Shown: positions 17,145 through 26,185, counted from the first letter of the stretch. The stretch is 64,000 bases of DNA from Bacteroidia bacterium (GCA_030526155.1 JAUNDI010000001.1:1-64000), one strand, 5' to 3'. The notes: generated by a model from the sequence alone, not told the origin. Program-made: numbers and translations.

Positions 17145-18566
17145 ATGAGTTTGTTTAGTAGCCTTCTCGACAAGGTCGGGATTACAAATACAACACTTGC
17201 ACAGGTAGATGATTTTGAGAAGTGGCTTTTGACTGACATGTGGAACAAATATTCTGATGAACGTATGAGCAGACGCATAGTTGTTGAAAATCAGATAAGA
17301 GACTTGAAAATTCGTTTAACGAATGGAACTGTCAATAAGGAATATATCCAAGAGATATCTATTCCTTCCGATTTGGTGAAAGAAATGTGGATGGAGGGTT
17401 TTGAAGAACTCGGTTTGTCAGTAGAAAGTTCTGACGAAGGCAAATTCATCATCAAAGGCAAACCTTGTAAGGCAGGAGACTTCGATGTAAAACTATGCTT
17501 CAAAACCAAAGAATGGATCGAAGGAGAATCTACATCTAGCATTTCTATTCCTGTGGCATTCAATCCTGACCCTCGTTCTCTTTGGAAGGGCATTCCTACG
17601 GATAGGGACACTCCATTTTTCAAGGAAGATTCTGACAAATGCTACGTCAAGGTAGAAGCTCGTGAGCATGGAGACCCAAGAAAAGACATTGTCGTTGCAA
17701 GCCAGCGCGGACGTTCTCACGCACAAGAGGGAAGACCACGTGATGACCATTTTAGTGTTTGCCATTGCGACGAGTCAGATTGGTACATTTTGTCTGTAGC
17801 GGACGGCGCAGGTTCTGCAAAGTATTCTCGAAAGGGATCTCAGATTGCCTGTGAGACTGTTGTTTCATTCTGCAAAGATCAGTTAAAGTCGAACGAAGAG
17901 TTTGAAGCAAAGATTAAGGCTTATCAAGAAGCAGATGACAAGAACGCTGCTCAGAAGGTTGTAGGTGATTTAATCTACAAAATCTTAGGAACAGCAGCGC
18001 ATAAAGCATATAAAGCCATAAATGATTTTGCAGCCGACAAAGCTACAAAAACAGATTTTGCAGGCATAAAGACTAAGGACTTTGCCACGACATTGATGTT
18101 GGCAATATGCAAGAAGTTTGAATTTGGTTGGTTTGTCGCTTCTTTCTGGGTAGGTGACGGTGCTATGTGTATCTATAATGTAGATAAGAACACATTCAAG
18201 TTACTTGGTGAACCTGACGAAGGCGAATTCTCTGGCCAAACACGTTTCTTGACAATGCCTGAGATATTCACTGATGCAACTTCATTCTACAAAAGGCTTC
18301 GCTTCTCCATTGAAGATGACTTCACTGCGCTGTTCTTGATGACAGATGGTGTTTCAGATCCTATGTTTGAAACAGATGTCAATCTGAAGAGTATTGACAA
18401 GTGGCATCAATTTTACAATACCTTGAGAGCCGGCTTTCCAAATGATCAAATAGGGGGTGTCGTTCTTGAGGATGACAACGAGGAGACCAAGGATCAGCTT
18501 CTTAATTGGCTTGACTTTTGGTCTCCAGGTAACCACGATGACAGAACAATAGCAATACTTTACTAA
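17145..18566 (+). CDS. PP2C-type Ser/Thr phosphatase of the TerY-P triad
   Basis: 473 residues. An N-terminal region of ~180 residues has no recognised domain. The PP2C domain follows: RPRDDHF (197-203, first metal aspartates), SVADGAGSAKYS (218-228), FATTLMLA, FLMTDGVSDPMFE and the closing NHDDRTIAIL. All four metal-ligand aspartates appear to be present, so it should be an active manganese/magnesium phosphatase. The stop codon is 1 nt from the kinase start, indicating translational coupling. It presumably reverses the partner kinase's phosphorylation. Confidence 0.93.
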   Translation: MSLFSSLLDKVGITNTTLAQVDDFEKWLLTDMWNKYSDERMSRRIVVENQIRDLKIRLTNGTVNKEYIQEISIPSDLVKEMWMEGFEELGLSVESSDEGKFIIKGKPCKAGDFDVKLCFKTKEWIEGESTSSISIPVAFNPDPRSLWKGIPTDRDTPFFKEDSDKCYVKVEAREHGDPRKDIVVASQRGRSHAQEGRPRDDHFSVCHCDESDWYILSVADGAGSAKYSRKGSQIACETVVSFCKDQLKSNEEFEAKIKAYQEADDKNAAQKVVGDLIYKILGTAAHKAYKAINDFAADKATKTDFAGIKTKDFATTLMLAICKKFEFGWFVASFWVGDGAMCIYNVDKNTFKLLGEPDEGEFSGQTRFLTMPEIFTDATSFYKRLRFSIEDDFTALFLMTDGVSDPMFETDVNLKSIDKWHQFYNTLRAGFPNDQIGGVVLEDDNEETKDQLLNWLDFWSPGNHDDRTIAILY

Positions 18567-18567
18567 A

Positions 18568-20043
18568 ATGGCACAGACGATTCGATTAACAGCTACCGAT
18601 GGCTCGTCTGTGGAATTCATAGACGAAGTTATTGGTTCAGGCGCAATGAAGGACGTTTACTTCAGTCCTGATAAGTCATACGTAGTAGGTTTCTTTAGAA
18701 CTCCTCAAGATGCGAACTCCAAGGAACGCTTACAGAATATTGTAGGTGTTTATCGTGACCGTATCTTTAACCAAGTTGGTGGAGATTATTGGGAGAAACT
18801 ATTCTGTTGGCCAACAAAAATGGTCGAATGGAATGGCAAGCTTGGTATTGTATGTCCTACGTATGCAGCACACTTTTTCTTTGAGAGTGGAAAATTTAAA
18901 GGAAAAGAAAAGGAAGGCAAGTGGTTCGCCTCAGCAAAGTTGAGAAATAAGTTTGTTGAAGACGAACACAAGGGAACTTGGCTTACTCATTACCACATGT
19001 GTATTCAAATTGCAAGAGCTGTTAAGCGACTACATGCAGCAGGTCTTGCGCATTCTGACTTGTCATACAAGAATGTCCTTGTAGATCCTAAAACAGGCAA
19101 AGCTAACATTATCGATTGTGATGGTTTGGTTGTGCCTGGTAAATTCCCACCAGATGTTGTAGGCACTCCTGATTTCATAGCACCAGAAGTCCTTGAAACA
19201 AGAAGCCTAAAGATCGGAGATCCGAATAAGAAACTTCCTAGTATTCAAACAGATCGTCACGCATTGGCTGTTCTCGTTTACATGTATTTGTTATACAGAC
19301 ATCCACTGCGTGGTGGTAAGGTGAATGATCTTGATGCAGCAAAGGACGAAGAGTTGTCTATGGGTTCCAAAGCTTTGTTTATAGAGCATCCTACCGACAA
19401 GAGTAACCGTCCTAATTTGAAGAATTTGGCACCAAGTGAGTTGCCTCAAGGTGATGTCACAAAACTTCCATATACTATATGTGGACCATACCTTAAGGCA
19501 TTGTTTGACAAGGCATTCATTGACGGCCTTCACAATCCCATGAATAGACCTTCTGCTGCAGAATGGGAACAGGCATTGGTTAAAACGACAGATTTGATGC
19601 AACCATGCCAAAATCCAAATTGCAAGGCACATTGGTTTGTGTTTGATAATTCGACAAAACCCAAATGTCCTTTCTGCGGGACAGAATACCATGGTCAGTT
19701 GCCAGTCCTCAACTTGTATTATTCTCCCAAAGCAGGAACGTTCCGTCCAGAGAACTATCGTTTAATGGTCTATGACAAGCAAACGCTATACATGTGGCAT
19801 GTCAACAGATTCATAGAACCGAACGAAAGGCTTTCTGCAGATGACAAGCGCCCTGTAGGTGATTTTCATTTCCATAACGGGAAGTGGATTCTCATAAATA
19901 GAAGACTGCCAGATTTGTGGGATAAAGATGTTGACAAGAAAATCGAGATAGGCCAATTTGTCGAACTTACAGAAGGCAAGAAAATCCTTATGGGTAAGAA
20001 TGATGGCGACAGACTTATTATTGTGCAACTAGTAAACAATTAA
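18568..20043 (+). CDS. Protein kinase with zinc ribbon, TerY-P triad
   Basis: 491 residues. The kinase domain spans ~17-335: glycine loop IGSGAMKDVY (22-31), catalytic loop HSDLSYKN (162-169; Asp164, Asn169), metal loop DCDG (183-186), and PDFIAPEVLE (APE helix). The usual beta-3 VAIK lysine is absent (YVVGFFR at 38-44), while Lys28 sits in the glycine loop exactly where WNK kinases place theirs. A zinc ribbon follows (C347, C352, C367, C370 in CQNPNCK...CPFCG), then a beta-rich C-terminal domain (~380-491). Cytosolic. It is the third member of the TerY/PP2C/kinase triad. Confidence 0.93.
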   Translation: MAQTIRLTATDGSSVEFIDEVIGSGAMKDVYFSPDKSYVVGFFRTPQDANSKERLQNIVGVYRDRIFNQVGGDYWEKLFCWPTKMVEWNGKLGIVCPTYAAHFFFESGKFKGKEKEGKWFASAKLRNKFVEDEHKGTWLTHYHMCIQIARAVKRLHAAGLAHSDLSYKNVLVDPKTGKANIIDCDGLVVPGKFPPDVVGTPDFIAPEVLETRSLKIGDPNKKLPSIQTDRHALAVLVYMYLLYRHPLRGGKVNDLDAAKDEELSMGSKALFIEHPTDKSNRPNLKNLAPSELPQGDVTKLPYTICGPYLKALFDKAFIDGLHNPMNRPSAAEWEQALVKTTDLMQPCQNPNCKAHWFVFDNSTKPKCPFCGTEYHGQLPVLNLYYSPKAGTFRPENYRLMVYDKQTLYMWHVNRFIEPNERLSADDKRPVGDFHFHNGKWILINRRLPDLWDKDVDKKIEIGQFVELTEGKKILMGKNDGDRLIIVQLVNN

Positions 20044-20050
20044 GTAGGTT

Positions 20051-20633
20051 ATGATAAAGGATCTGTGCGATAAATGCAAAACTATGGAACTTCAAATTGT
20101 AGCCAGATTATTACATACAATAGTCTGTCATGTGAGTTTTATGTAAAGAAATTGTATTTATCAAAACCAAGTGATGGGATGGAACATTCTAGCTCCTCAA
20201 CACTTCCCTTGTCCCACCCTAGTAAACCTCAACCGTCCAATAGTGCTCTAAATAGTACTAATGCGGCCGCATTGGATAATTCAATTTTAAGTTTATTATT
20301 TCTCTCAGAGGAAGAAGAAGAAGGTCTCATTATTTTGCTACAGCATTCTGTACGATTTACTCTTTGTACCAGCTAACATGTTTGGGAACAACAATGTCTT
20401 ATGGTGTCGCTGCGTATACCCTGTTGGTAGCAATCCCTGCTCTTTGGATTCTGTTAGCTAATGCTGCTAAACATTGTCATGATTTAGGAAAGAGCGGCTG
20501 GTTGGTTATTCTGTTGCTCCTGCCAATAGTAAATTTTATACTAGGTATCTACTTGATTTTTTTAAAGGCGACTTACAAGACAACCGATATGGGTATTTAC
20601 CTTATTAGTATTGGAGATAAATGGTATATATAA
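20051..20633 (+). pseudogene. Decayed DUF805 membrane protein gene
   Basis: The 3' part (frame ending 20633) is a recognisable DUF805 membrane domain: SLRGRRRR (from 20301), then KHCHDLGKSGW followed by two hydrophobic segments. That frame has a stop at 20277-20279 and no ATG/GTG/TTG before the SLRGR block. Upstream, a Ser/Pro-rich linker-like stretch is readable in another frame (20150-20280), and a short frame starts at ATG 20051. One missing base near 20280 would join the linker frame to the DUF805 frame. I therefore read it as a frameshifted gene; only a shortened product starting at TTG 20364 or ATG 20397 could be made. The next gene overlaps its end by 13 nt. Confidence 0.65.
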
Positions 20634-21658
20634 TTAGAAATAATCAACAGTTCGGCCCTTATGACGAACAAACACTATTATCGTACGTTAATAGTGGCCA
20701 GATATTGCTTTGCGATGCGGCTATGGATTGTAATACTGGTGAAGAAAGCAATGTTAGATACTTCATTAAAAAAGCTGGACTAAAAACAAATATACCACAT
20801 GGAGGTAATCTTATAGAGCAACTGAAAAAGATAGGCAAGGAGTTGATAATACCATCTGACACATTCAACAAAACAAAGATCTTATCTGATGCGAGACTAG
20901 TCATGTTGGCACTAATAGGATTGTGTCCTTCTGTTTTGATGTTTCTGCCTATAGGAGGCTTCCTGGTGTTTTATTGTTTATCACTATATTTCGCTGCCAT
21001 TTGGGGACTGTTTTTTTATTATTTCTTCAAAACACCTCAGGTTAAGGCTAAAAGTGCCATAGTAGTATTCTTTATAACTCAAGGAGCAGTTTTTCTCTTA
21101 TGGGATATTTTCGGATTGCCTCAATTTAATCCGTTTTATCAACTACTAGAAACCTCATTTCCGTTCTCACTAGTTGGCTTTGTACTTGGGGTTGGACTGA
21201 CAGAAGAATTAGGCAAAGCTATTCCATTGTTCATAATCTTCCGAAAGGCAAAAGAACCTTTGATCCCGCAAACGATGGTATTCTATGGGTTGATGTCTGG
21301 TATAGCGTTTGGTGTTTTTGAAGGTGTGCAGTATCAAATGACTGTTAATGCAGAGCAAGAATATACAACTGCATATTTCTTGAACATTCTGAGATTAACT
21401 AGCCTCCCATTCATTCATGCTGTTTGGTGTGGTATAGCAGGTTATTTCATATCGTTTGCCAATTTATATCCAAAGTATCGCATATCGCTTTATTGTTTGG
21501 CCATCGCAATTCCTGCTTTATTGCATGGGTTCTACGATACCTTCTGTGGATCTTCTTTGGGCGCATTGATTGCTTTGCCAATTATGTTCCTAGCAGTGAT
21601 ACTTCTATCAAATTATTTGAAGAAAGGGGTGAATTATCAATCTAAATTAAGAAATTAA
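20621..21658 (+). CDS. GYF_2 domain plus PrsW-type intramembrane protease
   Basis: 345 residues. Residues 1-50 form a GYF_2-like domain (VYIIRNNQQFGPYDEQTLLS). From ~90 on it is a multi-span membrane protein with the PrsW motifs: E195-E196 in TEELGKA, E234 in FGVFEGVQY, H266 in PFIHAVWCG and H302 in ALLHGFYD. PrsW is the glutamic-type membrane protease that cleaves anti-sigma factor RsiW in Bacillus. Here the substrate is unknown; no anti-sigma factor is nearby. ATG 20621 overlaps the upstream stop, suggesting coupling. It is placed between the Ter triad and the calcium pump. Confidence 0.87.
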   Translation: MVYIIRNNQQFGPYDEQTLLSYVNSGQILLCDAAMDCNTGEESNVRYFIKKAGLKTNIPHGGNLIEQLKKIGKELIIPSDTFNKTKILSDARLVMLALIGLCPSVLMFLPIGGFLVFYCLSLYFAAIWGLFFYYFFKTPQVKAKSAIVVFFITQGAVFLLWDIFGLPQFNPFYQLLETSFPFSLVGFVLGVGLTEELGKAIPLFIIFRKAKEPLIPQTMVFYGLMSGIAFGVFEGVQYQMTVNAEQEYTTAYFLNILRLTSLPFIHAVWCGIAGYFISFANLYPKYRISLYCLAIAIPALLHGFYDTFCGSSLGALIALPIMFLAVILLSNYLKKGVNYQSKLRN

Positions 21659-21666
21659 GATAGACG

Positions 21667-21891
21667 ATGAGACGACTAAATGGTTATAGAGGAAGTATTG
21701 GGGTGCTTTTCGCTAGTGAAATAGTCACCGTCTGTATGATTGCCTTTTTGTATTACGCACCAAAGTTTAATAATATACTGCAACCGCTATCAGAGTTTGC
21801 AATCGCAGCATCTGTAGTTGTCGTAGTAGCAACAATCATTTGCAACATAAAGAACTACTGTAGAAAACAAATTATTAATCGAAATGAATAA
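21667..21891 (+). CDS. Small two-helix membrane protein
   Basis: 74 residues with hydrophobic segments at ~12-32 and ~42-60 and a basic tail (IKNYCRKQIINRNE). No family recognised. It starts 8 nt after the PrsW-like gene and overlaps the calcium pump start by 8 nt, so it is translationally coupled to the pump. A role as a small pump partner is possible from position only. Confidence 0.65.
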   Translation: MRRLNGYRGSIGVLFASEIVTVCMIAFLYYAPKFNNILQPLSEFAIAASVVVVVATIICNIKNYCRKQIINRNE

Positions 21892-24800
21892 ACATCACTA
21901 TTCTGGTTTGACCGATGCCCAAGTGCTCGAAAGCCGTAAAAAAAATGGTGCCAACATTCTTACTCCTCCTGCAGAAGAGACAATGTGGGAGAAGATTAAG
22001 AATTGTATGCACTTCTGGTTGCTTAAAGTAGATTTAGCAATCTTTGTAATATCAGCTTTGGCAGCAACGATATTGCCAATTACTAGTATATATGACCATG
22101 CAGGATTATGGATCGCTCCTGTTTTGTCATTCATCCTGTTCTTCTTGACATATCTTGTCGCATACCTTGGCGGCGAATGGAAAGAAGAAGAAGGTGAGTT
22201 TGATATAGATTCTCTGTTCACGATCCTTTTGTTCGCATTGCTTCTTTCTGGAGCTATTGCATTCTACAATGGCGTTTACGGAGGTGTTGAAGGATGGGCT
22301 CCATATCTTGAACTTATCGGTATTGCTGCTGCGGTTCTCTTGGCAACAGCCGTAGCCCATATCCTTGAAGCTCAGAACGAGAAAACGTTCCAGAGCCTCA
22401 ACGAGGTAAATGATGATACCTTGGTTAAGGTTATTCGCAAAAACAATGTTTGTCAAGTCCCAAGAAAAGACATTGTTGTGGGAGATATCATTCTCCTTGA
22501 GGCTGGAGAAGAAGTCCCTGCAGACGCAGAACTTTTGAATTGTATGAACCTCATGATGAACGAGTCTTCGTTGACAGGTGAACCTCAGTGCGCAAAAACA
22601 ACAAATCTTGACGAGTTCGACAAAGATGCCACCTATCCTTCTAATCATATAATGAAGGGCTGCACAGTTATGGAAGGCGATTGCGTCGCTAAAGTATTTG
22701 CAGTTGGTGATGCGACGGCATGTGGTAAGGTGTTTGAAGCTGCGCAAGTACAAGATGGTGAGGCAACTCCTCTCAGTGAGAAGCTTGACGAGCTTGCTGG
22801 TCTTATCACAAAGACGAGTTATGGTTTGGCAATTCTTATAGTTCTTGGACGTCTTGTCCGTCATGCTCTATTGTTGCCAGATCCAAACTACGGATCATTA
22901 ACAGGCTATCTTGTCGGATCTCTTGCTCTTGCACTTCTCGTGTTCTTCGGCCTTAATAAGAAAAAGAATGAGGATAATGAGGAAAGTCTTGAGCTATGGC
23001 AAGTCCTCGCATTTATGATTCTGCCTATTATCGGCATTATACTCTATTTTGCAGTAGGTACAGCAGGCGCTACCAATTGGCCACAATTCATACAGTATGC
23101 TTTGGACTCTGTCATGATTGCGGTAACACTCATTGTTGTTGCTGTTCCTGAGGGACTCCCAATGGCAGTTACCTTGAGCCTTGCGTTCAGCATGAAGCGT
23201 TTGATGAAGCAGAACACACTCCCACGCACAATGCACGCTTGCGAAACAATGGGTGCTGTATCAGTTATTTGTTCCGACAAAACTGGTACTCTTACCCAGA
23301 ATCAGATGAAAGTCGTTGGTACTGCTTTCTCTGGTTTGGAAGAGCAGAAATTGGGCACAGACAAGGTGTCATCTCTTCTAAAGGAGTGCATTGCTATCAA
23401 TACGACTGCAAACCTGGACATGGCCGATACAAAGAAGATTAAAGCCATAGGCAATCCTACTGAGGGTGCTCTTCTTTTGTGGTTGCATACAAATGGAGTA
23501 AACTATTTAGATATTCGTGAGTCATTGATTGTTGTTGACCGTATTCAATTCACTACAGAATTGAAATACATGGCAACATTAGTAAAATCAGAAGTTGTCG
23601 GTAAGCGTGTGGTATATGTCAAGGGCGCACCAGACATTCTTATGAACATGTGCAAGATGACTTCTGAGGATGAGGAGTTCTTTAATAATAAACTTGCAGA
23701 TTACCAAAGCCATGCAAACCGCACTCTTGCTTTCGCATACAAGGAATTAAACGATTCTGACGATGTATTCACCGATGGTAAGTTGAATATTAACGACCTC
23801 TGCATGATGGGTATAGTTGGCATTGAAGACCCTGTTCGTACAGATGTACCTGCGGCCATCGAAGACTGCCTCAATGCTGGCATCCAAGTGAAGATTGTCA
23901 CTGGCGATGCTCCTGGCACCGCAAAGGAAATAGGACGTCAGCTAGGCCTATGGGAAGTGGGCGATACTGACGATAATATTCTCATCGGAACTGACCTTGC
24001 AGCCATGCCTGATGAAGAACTTAAGAATCGTCTGCCTAAGGTCAAGATCATATCTCGTGCACGTCCAAATGATAAGGAACGCATAGTTCGTCTGCTGAAG
24101 GATCTTGACTACATTGTTGCAGTGACTGGCGACGGAACAAATGACGCTCCAGCTCTTAATGCGGCAAATGTCGGACTCTCGATGGGCGATGGCACGGCAG
24201 TTGCAAAAGAAGCTAGTGATATGACAATCATTGATAACTCATTTAGCACGATTGCAAATGCAGTAATGTGGGGACGTTCACTATACAAGAATATTAAGAG
24301 ATTTATTCTCTTCCAGATGACTGTGAATGTCGCTGCTTGTCTTATTGTGCTCATTGGAGCCTTTATTGGCGAGGAATCACCACTGACAGTTACCCAAATG
24401 CTTTGGGTTAATCTCATAATGGATACTTTTGCAGCGTTGGCATTGGCGTCTTTGCCACCAACAAAAACAGTTATGAAAGAAAAACCTCGTTCTGTAAATG
24501 AGCATATTCTCAATGGAATGGGTCTAGGAGTACTTGGAGTAGGAGGTTTGTTTACAATAATTCTACTTGGAATCTGTATATTTTTCCAACATACTGATGT
24601 TACATCATTAATGGATGTATTTAGTGGTAGTGTAATATGGGGAGAGAACCATGGTCTTTCTGCCTACGAGCTTGGTTTGTTCTTTACTATTTTCGTGATG
24701 CTTCAATTTTGGAATCTATTTAATGCGAAAGCATTTTTGACTTCTAGTTCAGCATTCAATGGTATTTCTTGGAAAAATACAAAATGGTTCATCTTAATAG

Positions 24801-24994
24801 CATTAGTTATTTTGATTGGTCAAATTATTATGACTGAGATTCCTGGGCTCCAAGAGATGTTCAATGTTGCAGAAGGTGGTATCAAGCCGATAGATTGGGT
24901 TATAATTATAGGTATGACATCATTAGTCCTTTGGATTGGAGAATTAGTTAGGCTCGTGAGTAAATACATTAGAACATCTTATGGCAAATATTAA
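21884..24994 (+). CDS. PMCA-type calcium-transporting P-type ATPase
   Basis: 1036 residues, about ten membrane segments. The P-type landmarks are complete: LTGEP (actuator), phosphorylated Asp465 in CSDKTGTLTQNQ, the hinge GDGTNDAPALNAANVG. The ion sites are calcium-type: VAVPEGLPMAVTLSLAFSMK in TM4 and LWVNLIMDTFAALALAS in TM6. It should pump calcium (possibly manganese) out of the cytoplasm. Canonical ter operons carry TerC as their membrane protein; here a calcium pump occupies the locus with calcium-binding TerD proteins. GAA-rich codon use matches the other island genes. Confidence 0.95.
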   Translation: MNKHHYSGLTDAQVLESRKKNGANILTPPAEETMWEKIKNCMHFWLLKVDLAIFVISALAATILPITSIYDHAGLWIAPVLSFILFFLTYLVAYLGGEWKEEEGEFDIDSLFTILLFALLLSGAIAFYNGVYGGVEGWAPYLELIGIAAAVLLATAVAHILEAQNEKTFQSLNEVNDDTLVKVIRKNNVCQVPRKDIVVGDIILLEAGEEVPADAELLNCMNLMMNESSLTGEPQCAKTTNLDEFDKDATYPSNHIMKGCTVMEGDCVAKVFAVGDATACGKVFEAAQVQDGEATPLSEKLDELAGLITKTSYGLAILIVLGRLVRHALLLPDPNYGSLTGYLVGSLALALLVFFGLNKKKNEDNEESLELWQVLAFMILPIIGIILYFAVGTAGATNWPQFIQYALDSVMIAVTLIVVAVPEGLPMAVTLSLAFSMKRLMKQNTLPRTMHACETMGAVSVICSDKTGTLTQNQMKVVGTAFSGLEEQKLGTDKVSSLLKECIAINTTANLDMADTKKIKAIGNPTEGALLLWLHTNGVNYLDIRESLIVVDRIQFTTELKYMATLVKSEVVGKRVVYVKGAPDILMNMCKMTSEDEEFFNNKLADYQSHANRTLAFAYKELNDSDDVFTDGKLNINDLCMMGIVGIEDPVRTDVPAAIEDCLNAGIQVKIVTGDAPGTAKEIGRQLGLWEVGDTDDNILIGTDLAAMPDEELKNRLPKVKIISRARPNDKERIVRLLKDLDYIVAVTGDGTNDAPALNAANVGLSMGDGTAVAKEASDMTIIDNSFSTIANAVMWGRSLYKNIKRFILFQMTVNVAACLIVLIGAFIGEESPLTVTQMLWVNLIMDTFAALALASLPPTKTVMKEKPRSVNEHILNGMGLGVLGVGGLFTIILLGICIFFQHTDVTSLMDVFSGSVIWGENHGLSAYELGLFFTIFVMLQFWNLFNAKAFLTSSSAFNGISWKNTKWFILIALVILIGQIIMTEIPGLQEMFNVAEGGIKPIDWVIIIGMTSLVLWIGELVRLVSKYIRTSYGKY

Positions 24995-25098
24995 ATCATC
25001 CATATTAGACCAATATATTATTTCGGTACGATTATACCATTTTTGATTGTACATACGTTCTTGTTTGGATACTAATGTAATTTTTATTAAATAAAGAT

Positions 25099-25650
25099 AT
25101 GGAATTAACATTGATAGCGATGTTCATGACATCAATTATTATCATGATTGTAGTGTTTTTGCTTTACTTTTCAATCAGAGCATCACTAACCTATCATAAT
25201 CTGTTTAAGAGTTTTGGAAGGATTATAGGTGGGAGTATAATTGCTGGCGGCGGTTCTGGTATTATACTTGGATTTCTTCTGTGGGCTGTTCTGCCTACTC
25301 ACTATTACATTACACTGAGTTCCAATGATGGATACTATACCCGTTATGTAATAGATGAAAATCTATTTAAAGAGTATGGTCGTACATTTATTGTTAATCT
25401 TACAGATGTCGATTATTTCCTTGCTGCAATGGCATATGGTGACGTAGAACTCAAAGAAGATCAAACTCCAATAATTCCGATTCAATCGGGATATATTATT
25501 GAAACAGTGCATAACGTAGATGGTTGGTTTAAGCCATTCCCCGAGCAAGTAACGTCAGAAAGTAATGGAAAGATAATATGGCACGTATTGCCAAAATACA
25601 TGCTTATCAGCGAATACAAGACAATAGGAATTGACTTAACAGAAGAATAA
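25099..25650 (+). CDS. Membrane-anchored protein of unknown function
   Basis: 183 residues. Two hydrophobic helices (~5-27 and ~43-67; the second is glycine-rich, IIAGGGSGIILGFLLW), then a ~110-residue soluble domain with mixed strands. No family recognised. It ends 1 nt before the next gene, so these two are a coupled pair at the end of the island operon, 104 nt after the calcium pump. Confidence 0.7.
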   Translation: MELTLIAMFMTSIIIMIVVFLLYFSIRASLTYHNLFKSFGRIIGGSIIAGGGSGIILGFLLWAVLPTHYYITLSSNDGYYTRYVIDENLFKEYGRTFIVNLTDVDYFLAAMAYGDVELKEDQTPIIPIQSGYIIETVHNVDGWFKPFPEQVTSESNGKIIWHVLPKYMLISEYKTIGIDLTEE

Positions 25651-25651
25651 A

Positions 25652-26182
25652 ATGCTTACTATACGCAAACAAAATTTTGAGTCACAACTGTGTTATTGCT
25701 GTACAGGCATTAAGGCGAACATTTGTGATCCAGGCTCGTCTCTAGTCTATAAACTTTATCATAAGCTACCGGATGAATCAAGACATATTCAAGCTCAGGT
25801 TGTTGTACCTCGTTGCAAAAAATGTGCGGAAAAGATGACCCCCATTATCCCGATAGCAATCATTGGTGGAATATTTGGTTGTTTAGGAGGATTCTTTTAC
25901 ACTTTTAGTTCACACGGATTCATCATTTCTTTGATTTGTGGCCTCTGTTGGGGTGCAGTTGTACTAGTCGGAATGTTAAATGTATTAAACTTTGCATTTA
26001 GTATAGTATACAATCAAATGGAATCAGACTATGAGATTGTTAGTGTTTTACGTGACAAATATGGTTGGCAAACATACAAGCCCCAAGAAGGTGATTCAGA
26101 TTCAAGTGTTACAGTTAATAAATTCAATGCAATGCTTGAAGACATAGTGGTTAACTACGATTGTGAGTATGGAGAGATGTAG
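25652..26182 (+). CDS. Cysteine-rich (zinc-binding-like) membrane protein
   Basis: 176 residues. The N-terminal ~55 residues contain two cysteine pairs (LCYCCTG at 13-19 and PRCKKCAEKM), spaced like a treble-clef or zinc-ribbon site. Two hydrophobic helices follow (~65-110), then an acidic cytosolic tail. No family recognised. Coupled to the upstream membrane protein (1-nt gap). The cysteine pairs echo the zinc ribbons of the TerY-C protein and kinase earlier in the island. Confidence 0.7.
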   Translation: MLTIRKQNFESQLCYCCTGIKANICDPGSSLVYKLYHKLPDESRHIQAQVVVPRCKKCAEKMTPIIPIAIIGGIFGCLGGFFYTFSSHGFIISLICGLCWGAVVLVGMLNVLNFAFSIVYNQMESDYEIVSVLRDKYGWQTYKPQEGDSDSSVTVNKFNAMLEDIVVNYDCEYGEM

Positions 26183-26185
26183 TAT

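Noticed and set aside
22127..22864. A 245-codon open frame on the minus strand inside the calcium pump gene
   Set aside because: It lies fully antisense to a clear P-type ATPase, has cysteine- and serine-rich unnatural composition and no recognisable motif; a codon-bias shadow.
12484..26182. Tailocin or phage origin for the TerD/vWA cluster
   Set aside because: No structural, integrase or lysis genes; the gene set matches Ter stress operons.
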